A stretch of 64,000 bases of DNA from VXMF01 sp965206775. GTDB taxonomy: Bacteria; Acidobacteriota; Terriglobia; Bryobacterales; UBA6623. How positions within the stretch are numbered: position 1 is the first letter of the stretch; each line of letters starts with the position of its first letter. Below are positions 34,659-43,492 of this stretch, piece after piece. The stretch spans positions 3,286,001-3,350,000 of the forward strand of contig CBDBKU010000003.1 in NCBI GenBank assembly GCA_965206775.1, in the 5' to 3' direction. Below the pieces are notes generated by a model that was given only the letters and a program-made list of their open reading frames with translations, made no database searches and was not told the DNA's origin. Both the position numbers and the translations under genes were made by a program.

Positions 34659-37556
34659 CTAGAAGTGGTACCGCAGCCCCAGCTGCAGGACGCGCCCGCC
34701 ACGCGATCCGATGATCTTGCCGGCGTTGGCGTTTCTCGCATTCGCCGGTCCGATCTCGTTGTCCGGATCGTTCCAGTTGCCTTGGTTGATGAAATTGAAG
34801 CTCTGCACTAGGAACTCAACGCTCTGCTCCCGCGACAGCACGAGGCGCTTCGTGATCGAGATGTCGTGGTTGCTGTAGTTTGGATTCCGCAACGTTGGAT
34901 GGGTGCGCCGGACATTGCCGAGCGCGAAGTCGGCGGGATCGACGAACGCTTCCGGGTTGAACCAAGCCTCCGGCCCCGGCTTCTCCAGGTGCGGATCTTC
35001 GCCCGGAACGGCGTCCACCCTCAGGTATGGAATCATTCCGCCCGTGTTGTTGAACAGGGGCTCGAGGACGATCGGGTCGCCGCTAAGCCAGGTAGTGAAG
35101 CCGCTCACGGACCAGTCCGAAACGAGCTTCGCCCAAGGCCCGGATCGCCCAAACATCGCCTTCCCCGGACCGAGAGGCAGTTCGTAGGTGTAGGTCAGCG
35201 AAAATCGCTGCGGACGCACCCCCCGAGTCAGGGCCCACGCTGTCCTTCGGTCGTGCGGGTCCTGGATGCCGGGCCCGGAGTAGTCGTCCCATCGGTGTCG
35301 GTAAGAGTACTCGAGGTCGAAGCTCAGGCCGTCGCCTGCGCGCTTCTGCAGGCTGAACCTCCCCTCGTCGTAACGGTACTTGCCGCCCGGATACTGGTAG
35401 TTCATCCGGATCTGCTGTACGTGGGGGAACGGGCGAAGCGAGCGCCGGAAACTCTCGGCGTTGAGTCTGTCGCGGTGGGCAAGAACTTCCACCGGCGCCC
35501 GATTCAAGCCGGCGATCTGGCCGCTGATCAGCATGTCCCGACCCCGGGTCGTGCGGCCCCGCGCTCGCAGGGACAGTCCCTTGGGCAGCTTGTGCTCAAC
35601 CTCCAAGCTCGCGTAGTTGAGGGTCGGCTGGGCGTCCGTGCGGGGAATCATGTCCACGTCGGTGTGGTTGGCGAAATCGGCCCGCAAGTCCGGCAGGGGG
35701 TTGTGCAGCGCCGGAAACCCGTCCTCAAGCGTCACGGCCGGTGCAAGCTGCCGATTCGGAGAGACAGGAAAGCGGCGACCGGAAAAGCCCTGCGTACCGA
35801 ACGGCCCTGTCCGCAAGCCTACTGCGCTGTACGAGCGGAGCACAATTCCCCGAATGACCGTGGTGCGATTGGAAGTCGGGCTCCAAGAAATGCCCAGGCG
35901 CGGCTCCGCGCGTACGCGGAATGGCTGAAAAGCTCGTCCCTCGCCGTTGCGATTCGCGAACACAAGTGCCCCTCGCGATCCGGCCGCAGGATTCATCGCT
36001 GCCGGATCGAACGACGACTGCCTGTCGTACTTCTCCGTGCGCGGGCTGTTGGCGACCACTTTGAGCCGCAGCGTCAAGGTCAGGCTGGGACCGACCTGCC
36101 ACTGGTCGGCCACCGAATTCTCGAATGACCGCTGCCGAATATAGGCGGGGTGGGGCTGGTTCGTGGCCTCCGCCCGCCAAGCCTGGCCGAGCAGGAATGT
36201 CGCGAACCCATCGCCCGTGTTGGTTATTCCGGGCAAGCCCGTAATGCGATCGTTGAACGAGAAACTGCCCGACGGTGCATCCAGTTCGAGGGTGCTCCAG
36301 CTGACAAACGAAGTGTCGCTGACCAATGTCCACGTGTGATTGCCGTTACGGAGGATCAGCTGGTTGTCAAGTTCGTAATCGACAAGGGCATTCCTTAGGT
36401 AGGATCGATTCGAGGAGCCGAGCCCTGCATAGCCGCTAAAGCGCAACGCGGGGAATGCAGAGCCGCTGACACCGGTCAAGTCGAGTTCCTCCGGCAAGTT
36501 CCGACCGTCCAGCAGCGACAGCGTATCGACGACCCGCAGGTCCGCCCCGAAGTGCCCGTTGAAGGTCACGTTCGGCGTGAAGTTCACGGTGTCGGAAAGC
36601 CTGATCCAGCGGTTCTTGAAAGATCGGTCAGGGCGCCCGGGGTTGGCGACGGTCGGGTAGATGTCAGGCGTATCCGCGAATCCGTCCGACGCGTTGACCG
36701 TGAGGTTGACTTTTTGCAAGTCACCGAGAGTGTGATCAAGGCGCGCGATGAAACCATCTGGCGTGTTGCGCTCGGATGGATTCGCCCAGTAGTTGTTTCG
36801 CAGGAACGGCCCAACCTTGGTATTCGGTAGCGGGTACGCCTCGTTTGCCGCTCGCGCCACTCGGTCGAGGCGGGATTCTGGAATCCGGTTGTTGGTGAAA
36901 GCCCCGCGCTCGTGCTCGAGATTCGATCTACTGACCCCGCGCGAAGGATCGTATGTCGGGTTGCGTCGCGTCGACGACGGGTCAAAGATAGTCCTGGCCC
37001 TGCCAGCGCGATTGACTAGGTCCGAGAAGTCGGCGAGCCGCTGCTGAGCCGTGGGAATCGTGAACAGGTACGACCTGCCCACCCGCTCGCGAGTGCCCTC
37101 GTATGAAAACGTGAAGAACGACGAGCCGCGCCCGTTATAAACACCCGGCAGCACAACCGGGCCGTTCACCGTGAAGCCGAACTGGTTCCGCCTGCGCAGG
37201 TTGCGTTCTCCGCCCCGTTGAGCCACCTCGTGCGGAACCGCGTCAAGCACGTCGTTCCGCAAGTACTCGAATACTCGTCCGTGCCAGGAACTCATTCGTC
37301 CTGGGCCAGAGGCCGTCTGCCCGGGGTCCGAATGCTGTCCGGGCCGCAGCTGGGCAGCTGCCGTGATCCGCCGGAACGCTTGCACGGCCAGCCGCACTTG
37401 CGTCAGTTCCGGTCTGTCGCCGCGACCCGGCGACTCCGCCTCGAGGGTGCCCGCCTGTACTGACTTTGGCGAGCCACCAGCTTGAGCGGAAGCGGTCTCC
37501 GGAACCAGCAGGGCAGCGATGAGGGCGAGAATCGTATACGCGGGCCTCGCCTTCAC
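34659..37556 (-). CDS. TonB-dependent receptor-like beta-barrel protein lacking the usual N-terminal domains
   Basis: The 965-residue protein starts with a signal peptide (YTILALIAALLVPETASA) but goes straight into a shortened region: no carboxypeptidase-regulatory-like domain, and no recognisable full plug. RNQFGFTVNGPVVLPGVYN and FFTFSYEGTRERVGRSYLF follow, standard in acidobacterial Oar-type receptors, and then a long barrel closing with RVLQLGLRYHF (aromatic terminus). It resembles the receptor at 5555 but is about 180 residues shorter at the N-terminus. It may be a passive or specialised porin-like variant. It lies 114 bp downstream of a sulfatase and is coupled to the VWFA gene. Confidence 0.85.
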   Translation of the reverse strand: MKARPAYTILALIAALLVPETASAQAGGSPKSVQAGTLEAESPGRGDRPELTQVRLAVQAFRRITAAAQLRPGQHSDPGQTASGPGRMSSWHGRVFEYLRNDVLDAVPHEVAQRGGERNLRRRNQFGFTVNGPVVLPGVYNGRGSSFFTFSYEGTRERVGRSYLFTIPTAQQRLADFSDLVNRAGRARTIFDPSSTRRNPTYDPSRGVSRSNLEHERGAFTNNRIPESRLDRVARAANEAYPLPNTKVGPFLRNNYWANPSERNTPDGFIARLDHTLGDLQKVNLTVNASDGFADTPDIYPTVANPGRPDRSFKNRWIRLSDTVNFTPNVTFNGHFGADLRVVDTLSLLDGRNLPEELDLTGVSGSAFPALRFSGYAGLGSSNRSYLRNALVDYELDNQLILRNGNHTWTLVSDTSFVSWSTLELDAPSGSFSFNDRITGLPGITNTGDGFATFLLGQAWRAEATNQPHPAYIRQRSFENSVADQWQVGPSLTLTLRLKVVANSPRTEKYDRQSSFDPAAMNPAAGSRGALVFANRNGEGRAFQPFRVRAEPRLGISWSPTSNRTTVIRGIVLRSYSAVGLRTGPFGTQGFSGRRFPVSPNRQLAPAVTLEDGFPALHNPLPDLRADFANHTDVDMIPRTDAQPTLNYASLEVEHKLPKGLSLRARGRTTRGRDMLISGQIAGLNRAPVEVLAHRDRLNAESFRRSLRPFPHVQQIRMNYQYPGGKYRYDEGRFSLQKRAGDGLSFDLEYSYRHRWDDYSGPGIQDPHDRRTAWALTRGVRPQRFSLTYTYELPLGPGKAMFGRSGPWAKLVSDWSVSGFTTWLSGDPIVLEPLFNNTGGMIPYLRVDAVPGEDPHLEKPGPEAWFNPEAFVDPADFALGNVRRTHPTLRNPNYSNHDISITKRLVLSREQSVEFLVQSFNFINQGNWNDPDNEIGPANARNANAGKIIGSRGGRVLQLGLRYHF

Positions 37557-37625
37557 ATAGCCAGTTTAGCCAGTACCATTCCGGGCCTGATTTGGAATCT
37601 CCGTTTCCTGGTCAATAACCACAAT

Positions 37626-37639
37626 GAATATAGTTATTC
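37626..37639 (-). promoter_or_regulatory. Candidate operator: inverted repeat upstream of the second receptor gene
   Basis: On the minus strand GAATA-ACTA-TATTC is an inverted repeat in an AT-rich patch 70 bp before the receptor start, between it and the upstream sulfatase. It could be a regulator site or part of an internal promoter. No protein can be assigned to it. Confidence 0.25.
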
Positions 37640-37670
37640 GGAAACCTTTGCTTGTGCGAAACAGTAACCC

Positions 37671-39131
37671 CTAGGCGTCTGCGAACAGCTTTTCCAGGCG
37701 CGCGACCTCGCCCGGCTTTCGAGCAGCGATGTTCTCGGTCTCACGCGGGTCCGCTTCCCGGTCGTACAGGGTCTTTTCTTCGAAGAAGCCATCGACAAGC
37801 TTGTAGCGGCGGTCCTGGACCATCCGGAATCGACCCGCATGGGCTTGGGCAACCTTGAGCGCGGACCTCGCATAGCCCCTATGTTCGCCGCCACCTTGGT
37901 CCAGCAGAGGCCTTAACGAGCGGCTCTCCATCTCGGTGGGCACCTGCATGTCAGCGTAGTCGATGAACGTCGCGGCGAGATCCATCAGGCTGACAAGCGC
38001 GTCGCTCCTAGCACCGCGCGCGATGCCCGGCCCCGCCACGGTCAGAGGCACTCCTGCCGAGGCTTGGTATGGAATGCTCTTGCCCCATCGGTCGTGGTCG
38101 CCGAGCATCTCGCCGTGGTCGCTGGAATACACGACGACCGTGTTGTCGAGCTCGCCTCGTTCGGTCAGGCGGTCCTGGTAAGCGCCAAGCCAGCCGTCGA
38201 TGTTCTCGATCATGGCGGAGTAGTTCTGGCGGATGCGCACGTGCTGCTCGCTCGGAAACCCGCCCGAGTAGTCGTGAGGCTGCGGGAAATCGTCGATCAC
38301 CCGGTCAGGGCCGCGATACTGGCGCTCCATTCGGCGCGTGATGTCCATCGGCGGGTGCGGTCCGTTGAAGTTGACGGTCAGGAACCACGGGCTGCCCTCG
38401 GGTGCGCGCTCGAGCAGGTCAAGCCCGGTTCGAGCGGTGAAGTTGTCAAGGTAGTGCTCGTCGTCCAGCGGGCAGGGCTCCGTCATCCCCCACCAGTGCT
38501 CCTCGCGAGGCTCGGACCGCTTCGCGATATCCTCGGCGCAAATTCGGTCCAGTGGCGGGTTCAGGGAAGCCAGATACGCGTAGTAGGGCTCCTTCGGGCC
38601 GACCTGCCCGCCGAAATAGCCACCGCCCTTGCCGGCAGTGATTACCATGTCCGAGAAGCCCCAGGGCTCCATGTCTGCGCGTCCGTCAAGCGTGCGACCG
38701 GCCGATCCCTTGTGCAGATCGATCTTTCCGCACGCCATGGTGTGGTAGCCGCTGTCTCGAAGATGCCTGTAGAACGGCGTGATCTCAGGATTGTAGGGCT
38801 GTCGGTTGACCTCAACGCCGCAGTTCTCGTACTCCATGCCCGATGCAAGGCACGAACGCGACGGACCGCAGACGGGCGAGGCGACGATCGCCTGGGTGAA
38901 GTCGACGCCACGCCCGGCCAACCGATCCATGTGGGGCGTGGGAACCGGGATGTCCGGGTTGCTCCCGAGCCAGTCCGCACGGTGCTGATCCGACAGCAGA
39001 AAGAGAAAGTTCGGGCGAACCGAGCTCCGCGGTCCAGGAATGGGGCCTCCGCCGCACGAGCCCAGCACGCCGGTCGCCGCCGCGGCGCCAGCGAGTACCT
39101 CTCGTCGAGAAACCAGATTCGGACGTGGCAT
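37671..39131 (-). CDS. Sulfatase (formylglycine-dependent, CGPSR), Tat lipoprotein
   Basis: The 486-residue protein begins with a twin-arginine signal (LVSRREVLAGAAAATGVLG) followed by SCGGG, a lipobox-like Cys. NFLFLLSDQHRADWLG supplies metal ligands, and SPVCGPSRSCLASGMEYE carries the Cys (~88) for formylglycine. ACGKIDLHKG and VVYSSDHGEMLGDHDRWGK are later active-site stretches. The QHRADWLG start resembles choline-sulfatase/heparan-type sulfatases. The 39131 ATG follows a GGGAAG purine stretch; 39149 is an alternative. It is probably the first gene of the four-gene run down to 32763. Confidence 0.92.
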   Translation of the reverse strand: MPRPNLVSRREVLAGAAAATGVLGSCGGGPIPGPRSSVRPNFLFLLSDQHRADWLGSNPDIPVPTPHMDRLAGRGVDFTQAIVASPVCGPSRSCLASGMEYENCGVEVNRQPYNPEITPFYRHLRDSGYHTMACGKIDLHKGSAGRTLDGRADMEPWGFSDMVITAGKGGGYFGGQVGPKEPYYAYLASLNPPLDRICAEDIAKRSEPREEHWWGMTEPCPLDDEHYLDNFTARTGLDLLERAPEGSPWFLTVNFNGPHPPMDITRRMERQYRGPDRVIDDFPQPHDYSGGFPSEQHVRIRQNYSAMIENIDGWLGAYQDRLTERGELDNTVVVYSSDHGEMLGDHDRWGKSIPYQASAGVPLTVAGPGIARGARSDALVSLMDLAATFIDYADMQVPTEMESRSLRPLLDQGGGEHRGYARSALKVAQAHAGRFRMVQDRRYKLVDGFFEEKTLYDREADPRETENIAARKPGEVARLEKLFADA

Positions 39132-39328
39132 CTTCCCGAGCCCCCTCATCGAACTTCGGCGCCTGACCCGCGCCGAGCTGCAACATTGTAGGTGAACCGG
39201 GCCTCGCGGAGGGCGTGCTCGGGCGCCATGCTTCCTTCGAAAGCACCTTTCAGTCCTTGTTTTCCGGTCCGTTCGAGGGTACAATCCGGTTCATTCGGAG
39301 CCGCCGCCGGCCAGCAGGAGATCGAACC

Positions 39329-40300
39329 GTGCGAATCATTCTTCTCTCTATCGCCTTGATCGGACTTTGCGTGGCGTGGACGTGCACCACCGCTCCGCCG
39401 CTGCCCGCTGAGACCGACACCCTAAAGCTCGTCACCGACGGGGTGTGGTTCCGGATGGGCGAGCGCGACCAAGGACACTGCAACAACGTGGTCATTGACA
39501 TCGGCGAAGGTCTGCTCGTCGTCGACGCCAACTTCCCAAGCGGCGCCCAGGCGCTCATGGAAGACATCCAGCAGGTCACGACCAAGCCCGTCAGCCATGT
39601 CTTCGACACCCATCATCACGGTGACCATGCGTATGCGAATGCGGTCTGGACCCGAGCCGGCGCCACTACACTGGCCTATATCGGTGTGGCCGAGGAGATG
39701 AAGCGGTACGAGCCGACCCGTTGGCAGGAGACGTCCCAGACGCGCGAGGATGTCGCTGGGGTCGGGGAGGATTCGGTGCAGCCGCCGCAACAAACGTTCA
39801 GTGAGGTCCCGCACGTGCTGGAAGGGACGAGCCGACGCGTCGAATTCCATCACTTCGGATGGGCCCATACGCGCGGCGACGGCATGGTCTATCTCCCGGA
39901 CGAGAAGATCCTATGCTCAGGCGACGCGATCGTGAACGGCCCGTTCAACTACACGGGCGACGGGAACACGGGCAACTGGCCCGACGTAGTCAGCAAGGCT
40001 CTGGAGCTGGACTTCGAAACGATTCTGCCGGGCCATGGGCCGTCGGGCGGGCCGGAGGTCGCCGAGGGCCAACGGCAGTTCTTCCAGGAAATCAACGCCG
40101 CAGTCGAGACGGCGTTCGCGGACGAAACGCAGTTGGAGGATCTCGTGACGGTGGAGGACGGAGCGGGAGTGGCCACGACGGTCGAAGTGTCGGCCGAAGT
40201 CAGCAACTGGGTGGCGGATCGATTCGCCGAACAGGTGCGAGTGAGGTATGCGGAACTCGCCGAAGGAAAGCCGCACGGAGAGATCCTAGGCGGGCCCTAG
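39329..40300 (+). CDS. Metallo-beta-lactamase-fold hydrolase, secreted
   Basis: The ~323-residue protein starts at a GTG with an AGGAG site about 8 nt upstream, giving an N-terminal membrane/lipoprotein-like signal (IILLSIALIGLCVAWTC). The zinc motif FDTHHHGDHAYANAVW (HxHxDH) is complete. HHFGWAHTRGDGMVYLPDEK supplies the next His, CSGDAIVN the bridging Asp and ILPGHGPS the last His. These point to a two-zinc MBL enzyme of the family that includes quinoprotein-relay and aryl-sulfatase-like hydrolases. The substrate is unknown. It precedes a sulfatase on the same strand by about 165 bp. Confidence 0.87.
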   Translation: MRIILLSIALIGLCVAWTCTTAPPLPAETDTLKLVTDGVWFRMGERDQGHCNNVVIDIGEGLLVVDANFPSGAQALMEDIQQVTTKPVSHVFDTHHHGDHAYANAVWTRAGATTLAYIGVAEEMKRYEPTRWQETSQTREDVAGVGEDSVQPPQQTFSEVPHVLEGTSRRVEFHHFGWAHTRGDGMVYLPDEKILCSGDAIVNGPFNYTGDGNTGNWPDVVSKALELDFETILPGHGPSGGPEVAEGQRQFFQEINAAVETAFADETQLEDLVTVEDGAGVATTVEVSAEVSNWVADRFAEQVRVRYAELAEGKPHGEILGGP

Positions 40301-40464
40301 TATCGACCGGCAATCGAATCGCAGCAATCTGCGCCTAGGATCTAGACTTCGCGCGCCGGACGGGCCGCCAAGATCGTCGCCTCGGCTCCTGATACGCGCC
40401 CGGAAGCGCGCGGACGATGCTCGGAGCCCATGCGCTCTCGCTTCGCAATTCCCGTCGACGTTCA

Positions 40465-41967
40465 ATGATGAGAGCAATGACAACTGCCATTTCCCGCATT
40501 GGAATCTCACTGCTGGTCATCCAAGCAGCTGCACTGAGCAAACTGCCAGCTCAGCAGGCTGCGCGCCCGCCCAACGTCGTCGTCATACTCGCTGACGACC
40601 TAGGATGGCGGGACACGACGCTGTATGGCAGTGAATTCTACGAGACGCCACATATCGATGCGCTAGCCGAGCGCGGAATGATGTTCGTGAACGCATATGC
40701 GGCCGCGGCGATCTGCTCGCCAACCCGCGCCAGCATCCTGACCGGTCTCCATCCCGCCCGTATCGGGATCACATCGGCTGCCGGCCATCTCGCGCGCGAA
40801 GTCTTTGAGAAGCGGTTGCGTGCGCGGGGCAGCGAAAACCAGCCTGCGATTGCAGCCGACAGCGTGACCCGACTCAAGCTCGAGTACTTCACCCTCGGGG
40901 AAGCCCTCAACGCAGCGGGCTACGAGACGGCCCACCTTGGAAAATGGCACCTGGGTCGCGAACCCTACGACCCGTACCAGCAGGGATTCGGGATTGACAT
41001 CCCTCACACACCCGGCCCCGGCCCGTCGGGAGGGTACCTCGGGCCGTGGAGCTTCTGGCCGGGCAAGGGCAAGGATGGCGAGCACATCGAAGACCGGATG
41101 GCGCTCGAAGCCTCTCGATTCATGCGGAAGCACAAGGGTCGGCCATTCTTCCTCAACTACTGGTGCTTCTCCGTTCACGCGCCGGTCCAAGGCAAGCCCG
41201 AGCTCATCGAGAAGTACCGCGCGAAATCGGACCCCGATTACCCTCAACGAAATCCCATCAACGGGGCTATGGTCGAGAGCCTCGACGACGCGGTCGGCAC
41301 GCTGGTCGGGACAATCGACGAACTCGGCATCGCGGACGACACAATCATCGTGTTCTTCTCGGATAACGGCGGCATGATCCACCGCTTTGACGGCGGGGTC
41401 GCGGTGACTAGCAACGCTCCGCTTCGGAGCGGGAAGTCCTCGATCTACGAAGGCGGGATCCGCGAGCCGCTGGTGGTCGTGTGGCCCGGCATGGCCAAGC
41501 CGGGCTCGAAGAGCGAGGAGATCGTCCAGAGCATCGACTTCTACCCAACGCTTCTCGAAATGACGGGAACGCCAGTGCGCCGAGGGCAGGAATTCGACGG
41601 GATCAGCATTGTGCCGGCACTCAGGGGGGGAAGTCTGGAACGGGAGGCGATCTTTACCCACATTCCCAACTACTCGGCAGCGACGACGCAGCGCCCCAGC
41701 ACCGCAGTCCGCGCGGGCGCCTGGAAGCTGATTCGATTCTATTCCGATGGCCCGGGGCAGGCTGATCGGTACGAGTTGTACAACCTCCGGGAGGACATCG
41801 GAGAGGCCAACGACTTGGCGGGGTCGAATCGCGACAAGGTCGAGGAACTGGACTCCCTCATCGAGTCCTTTCTGGAGGACACGGAGGCCGTTGTGCCTAA
41901 GCCGAATCCAAGCTACCGGGAAGGCCTCGATCCGTTTCCAGACGGCCCGGCCAGGGTGGGCGGATAG
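40465..41967 (+). CDS. Sulfatase (formylglycine-dependent, CSPTR)
   Basis: The ~500-residue protein has a signal peptide (RIGISLLVIQAAALSKLPAQ), then NVVVILADDLGWRDTTLYGS. The activation motif ICSPTRASILTG has the Cys at about residue 84. HLGKWHLGREPYDPYQQGF and VFFSDNGGMIHRFDGG follow. The layout is that of S1-family exo-sulfatases active on glycans. Several in-frame ATGs (40417, 40465, 40468, 40477) precede the signal; 40465 is chosen as compact. The neighbour upstream is the MBL hydrolase. Confidence 0.92.
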   Translation: MMRAMTTAISRIGISLLVIQAAALSKLPAQQAARPPNVVVILADDLGWRDTTLYGSEFYETPHIDALAERGMMFVNAYAAAAICSPTRASILTGLHPARIGITSAAGHLAREVFEKRLRARGSENQPAIAADSVTRLKLEYFTLGEALNAAGYETAHLGKWHLGREPYDPYQQGFGIDIPHTPGPGPSGGYLGPWSFWPGKGKDGEHIEDRMALEASRFMRKHKGRPFFLNYWCFSVHAPVQGKPELIEKYRAKSDPDYPQRNPINGAMVESLDDAVGTLVGTIDELGIADDTIIVFFSDNGGMIHRFDGGVAVTSNAPLRSGKSSIYEGGIREPLVVVWPGMAKPGSKSEEIVQSIDFYPTLLEMTGTPVRRGQEFDGISIVPALRGGSLEREAIFTHIPNYSAATTQRPSTAVRAGAWKLIRFYSDGPGQADRYELYNLREDIGEANDLAGSNRDKVEELDSLIESFLEDTEAVVPKPNPSYREGLDPFPDGPARVGG

Positions 41968-42120
41968 GCCCCCAGGCTTCGCCGTCCTGCCCACAGCGAA
42001 GGACCTTGTCAGGCTCTCCGATCATTCCGGAAGGGCGGAAGCGAGATTCAAAGCGGCCCTCGCGCCGCCAACTCGGCAGCCTTGCCCGCAAAGAGTTGGG
42101 ATTGGAGACCTGACACCGCG

Positions 42121-43026
42121 TCAGGGCCGTGTCAGACCGGCTTCTTCGAACGCGGTGGCCATGCGCTCGTAGCAGATCCTAGTCGCGGGGATCGGCTCGA
42201 AGTCCTGACTCTGGTGAAGCTGAGCACTAACTTCGACGTTGGCGAAGCCTCGGAATCCGAGGTCTCGCACCTTGCGGAACATCACCGCGTAGTCTGTCTC
42301 GCCGTCACCGGGCAGCAAGAACTGATGGCTTCCGGTCTTGCCCCTGGCGTCCTTCAAGTGAATATATGGACTGACCGGCAACAGCGCCTCTAGGGACCGG
42401 ACAAGGTCATGACCCGCTAGCCAGAGGTGGCTGTAGTCGTAGGTGCATCGAAAATAGGGACTGTCGATCTGCTCTAGAAGCCACAGGCTGCGTTCGACGT
42501 TGTTAACAGCACCGCCGACATGAGGCTTGAAGCAGATCACCGTGTTGCCGTCCGCTGCCGCACGAGTCCATTCGCCGATTTCGTCCACCATCCCGTTCTT
42601 GACGTCGTCCCACTCGTCGGGCTTGCGCCCGAGAACTGTCTCGAAGATCGGAGGCCCGCCAGGCGAAATCTCAGATCCGAGTTCAATCGCTCGGCGCAGA
42701 CGTTCGAGGTTTTCTTCGTGCGATTGGCTTGGATGCATGGCCCGGAGGTTGTCCAGCAGGGCCGGCACTTGGAGACCAAGATCGGACAGGAGCCCTCGAA
42801 GCCGGGCGCGATCCATTCTAGAGAGCCGTTTCGGACTCGTCGGCCAATCGGGCATCAGGGCCAACTCGACCCCGTCGTAGCCGGTCCTGGCGATCAGCTC
42901 TAGCGAGTCCTCCCAGCGCAGCATCCAGAGGGCGTAGGTTCCGAAACTGAGGCCCACGGCCTGTGAGGCGGCGCCGGTCGTCGCAAGGGTACCCAATCCG
43001 CCGACGAACGAACGCCTAGTCAGCAT
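42121..43026 (-). CDS. Sugar phosphate isomerase/epimerase-like TIM-barrel protein, Tat-exported
   Basis: The 301-residue protein begins MLTRRSFVGGLGTLATTG, a twin-arginine signal. It then has an AP-endonuclease-2/xylose-isomerase-like barrel: GTYALWMLRWEDSLELIA, TGYDGVELALMPDW, ICFKPHVGGAVNN, FRCTYDYSHLWLAG (metal-binding Asp/His), YIHLKDARG and LLPGDGETDY. Members epimerise or isomerise keto-sugars and inositols, often in step with MocA-type oxidoreductases such as that at 29758. The first ATG of the open frame (43104) would bury the Tat signal. Confidence 0.88.
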   Translation of the reverse strand: MLTRRSFVGGLGTLATTGAASQAVGLSFGTYALWMLRWEDSLELIARTGYDGVELALMPDWPTSPKRLSRMDRARLRGLLSDLGLQVPALLDNLRAMHPSQSHEENLERLRRAIELGSEISPGGPPIFETVLGRKPDEWDDVKNGMVDEIGEWTRAAADGNTVICFKPHVGGAVNNVERSLWLLEQIDSPYFRCTYDYSHLWLAGHDLVRSLEALLPVSPYIHLKDARGKTGSHQFLLPGDGETDYAVMFRKVRDLGFRGFANVEVSAQLHQSQDFEPIPATRICYERMATAFEEAGLTRP

Positions 43027-43492
43027 CGAGAGTTCGGGCACAGAGGTGGCGCCTCCATCCAATGTGATCTCGGCGCCCAATCGCGATTCGCCATCTTGTA
43101 GCAAGTGTCCCTCCGTTCGAAGACATCCCGCGAAGCCGTCCGTGAAGGGCGCGTCGGGCGCCTCGTCTCACAGACCGGCATGGCAAACGACCGATTCCAC
43201 GTTGCCCTGCGCCATGCCTCGCAAAGTATGGCATAAGCGGCAAGCCGCCGAAGGCCTCCTGAGTCAATTTCGAAGTGCGGGCGGCGCTGCGTTCCCCGAT
43301 CGGAATTGCCGCCCGATTCAAGAGCTCGCACTGCCTGGCGTGCTCGCTTTGAATCGGATCGCGTGGGCCAGATGCGGCGGTCCTCGGAGTTCTGCGTGGT
43401 CGCAGTCGTGTCCGGGGCACGTGGACGGAAAAACCCGCTGTCTCAGCCCCGAAGCACGGGGCTCGACGCCCTCGAGCCGGGCGCCGTCTCTC
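43027..43492. other. Intergenic stretch
   Basis: No gene, RNA or repeat was recognised between the two minus-strand genes. Confidence 0.4.

Noticed and set aside
34866..36128. 420-residue plus-strand open frame
   Set aside because: It is antisense to the second receptor gene, with low-complexity arginine-rich composition.
38064..39191. 375-residue plus-strand open frame
   Set aside because: It is antisense to a sulfatase with an intact CGPSR motif.
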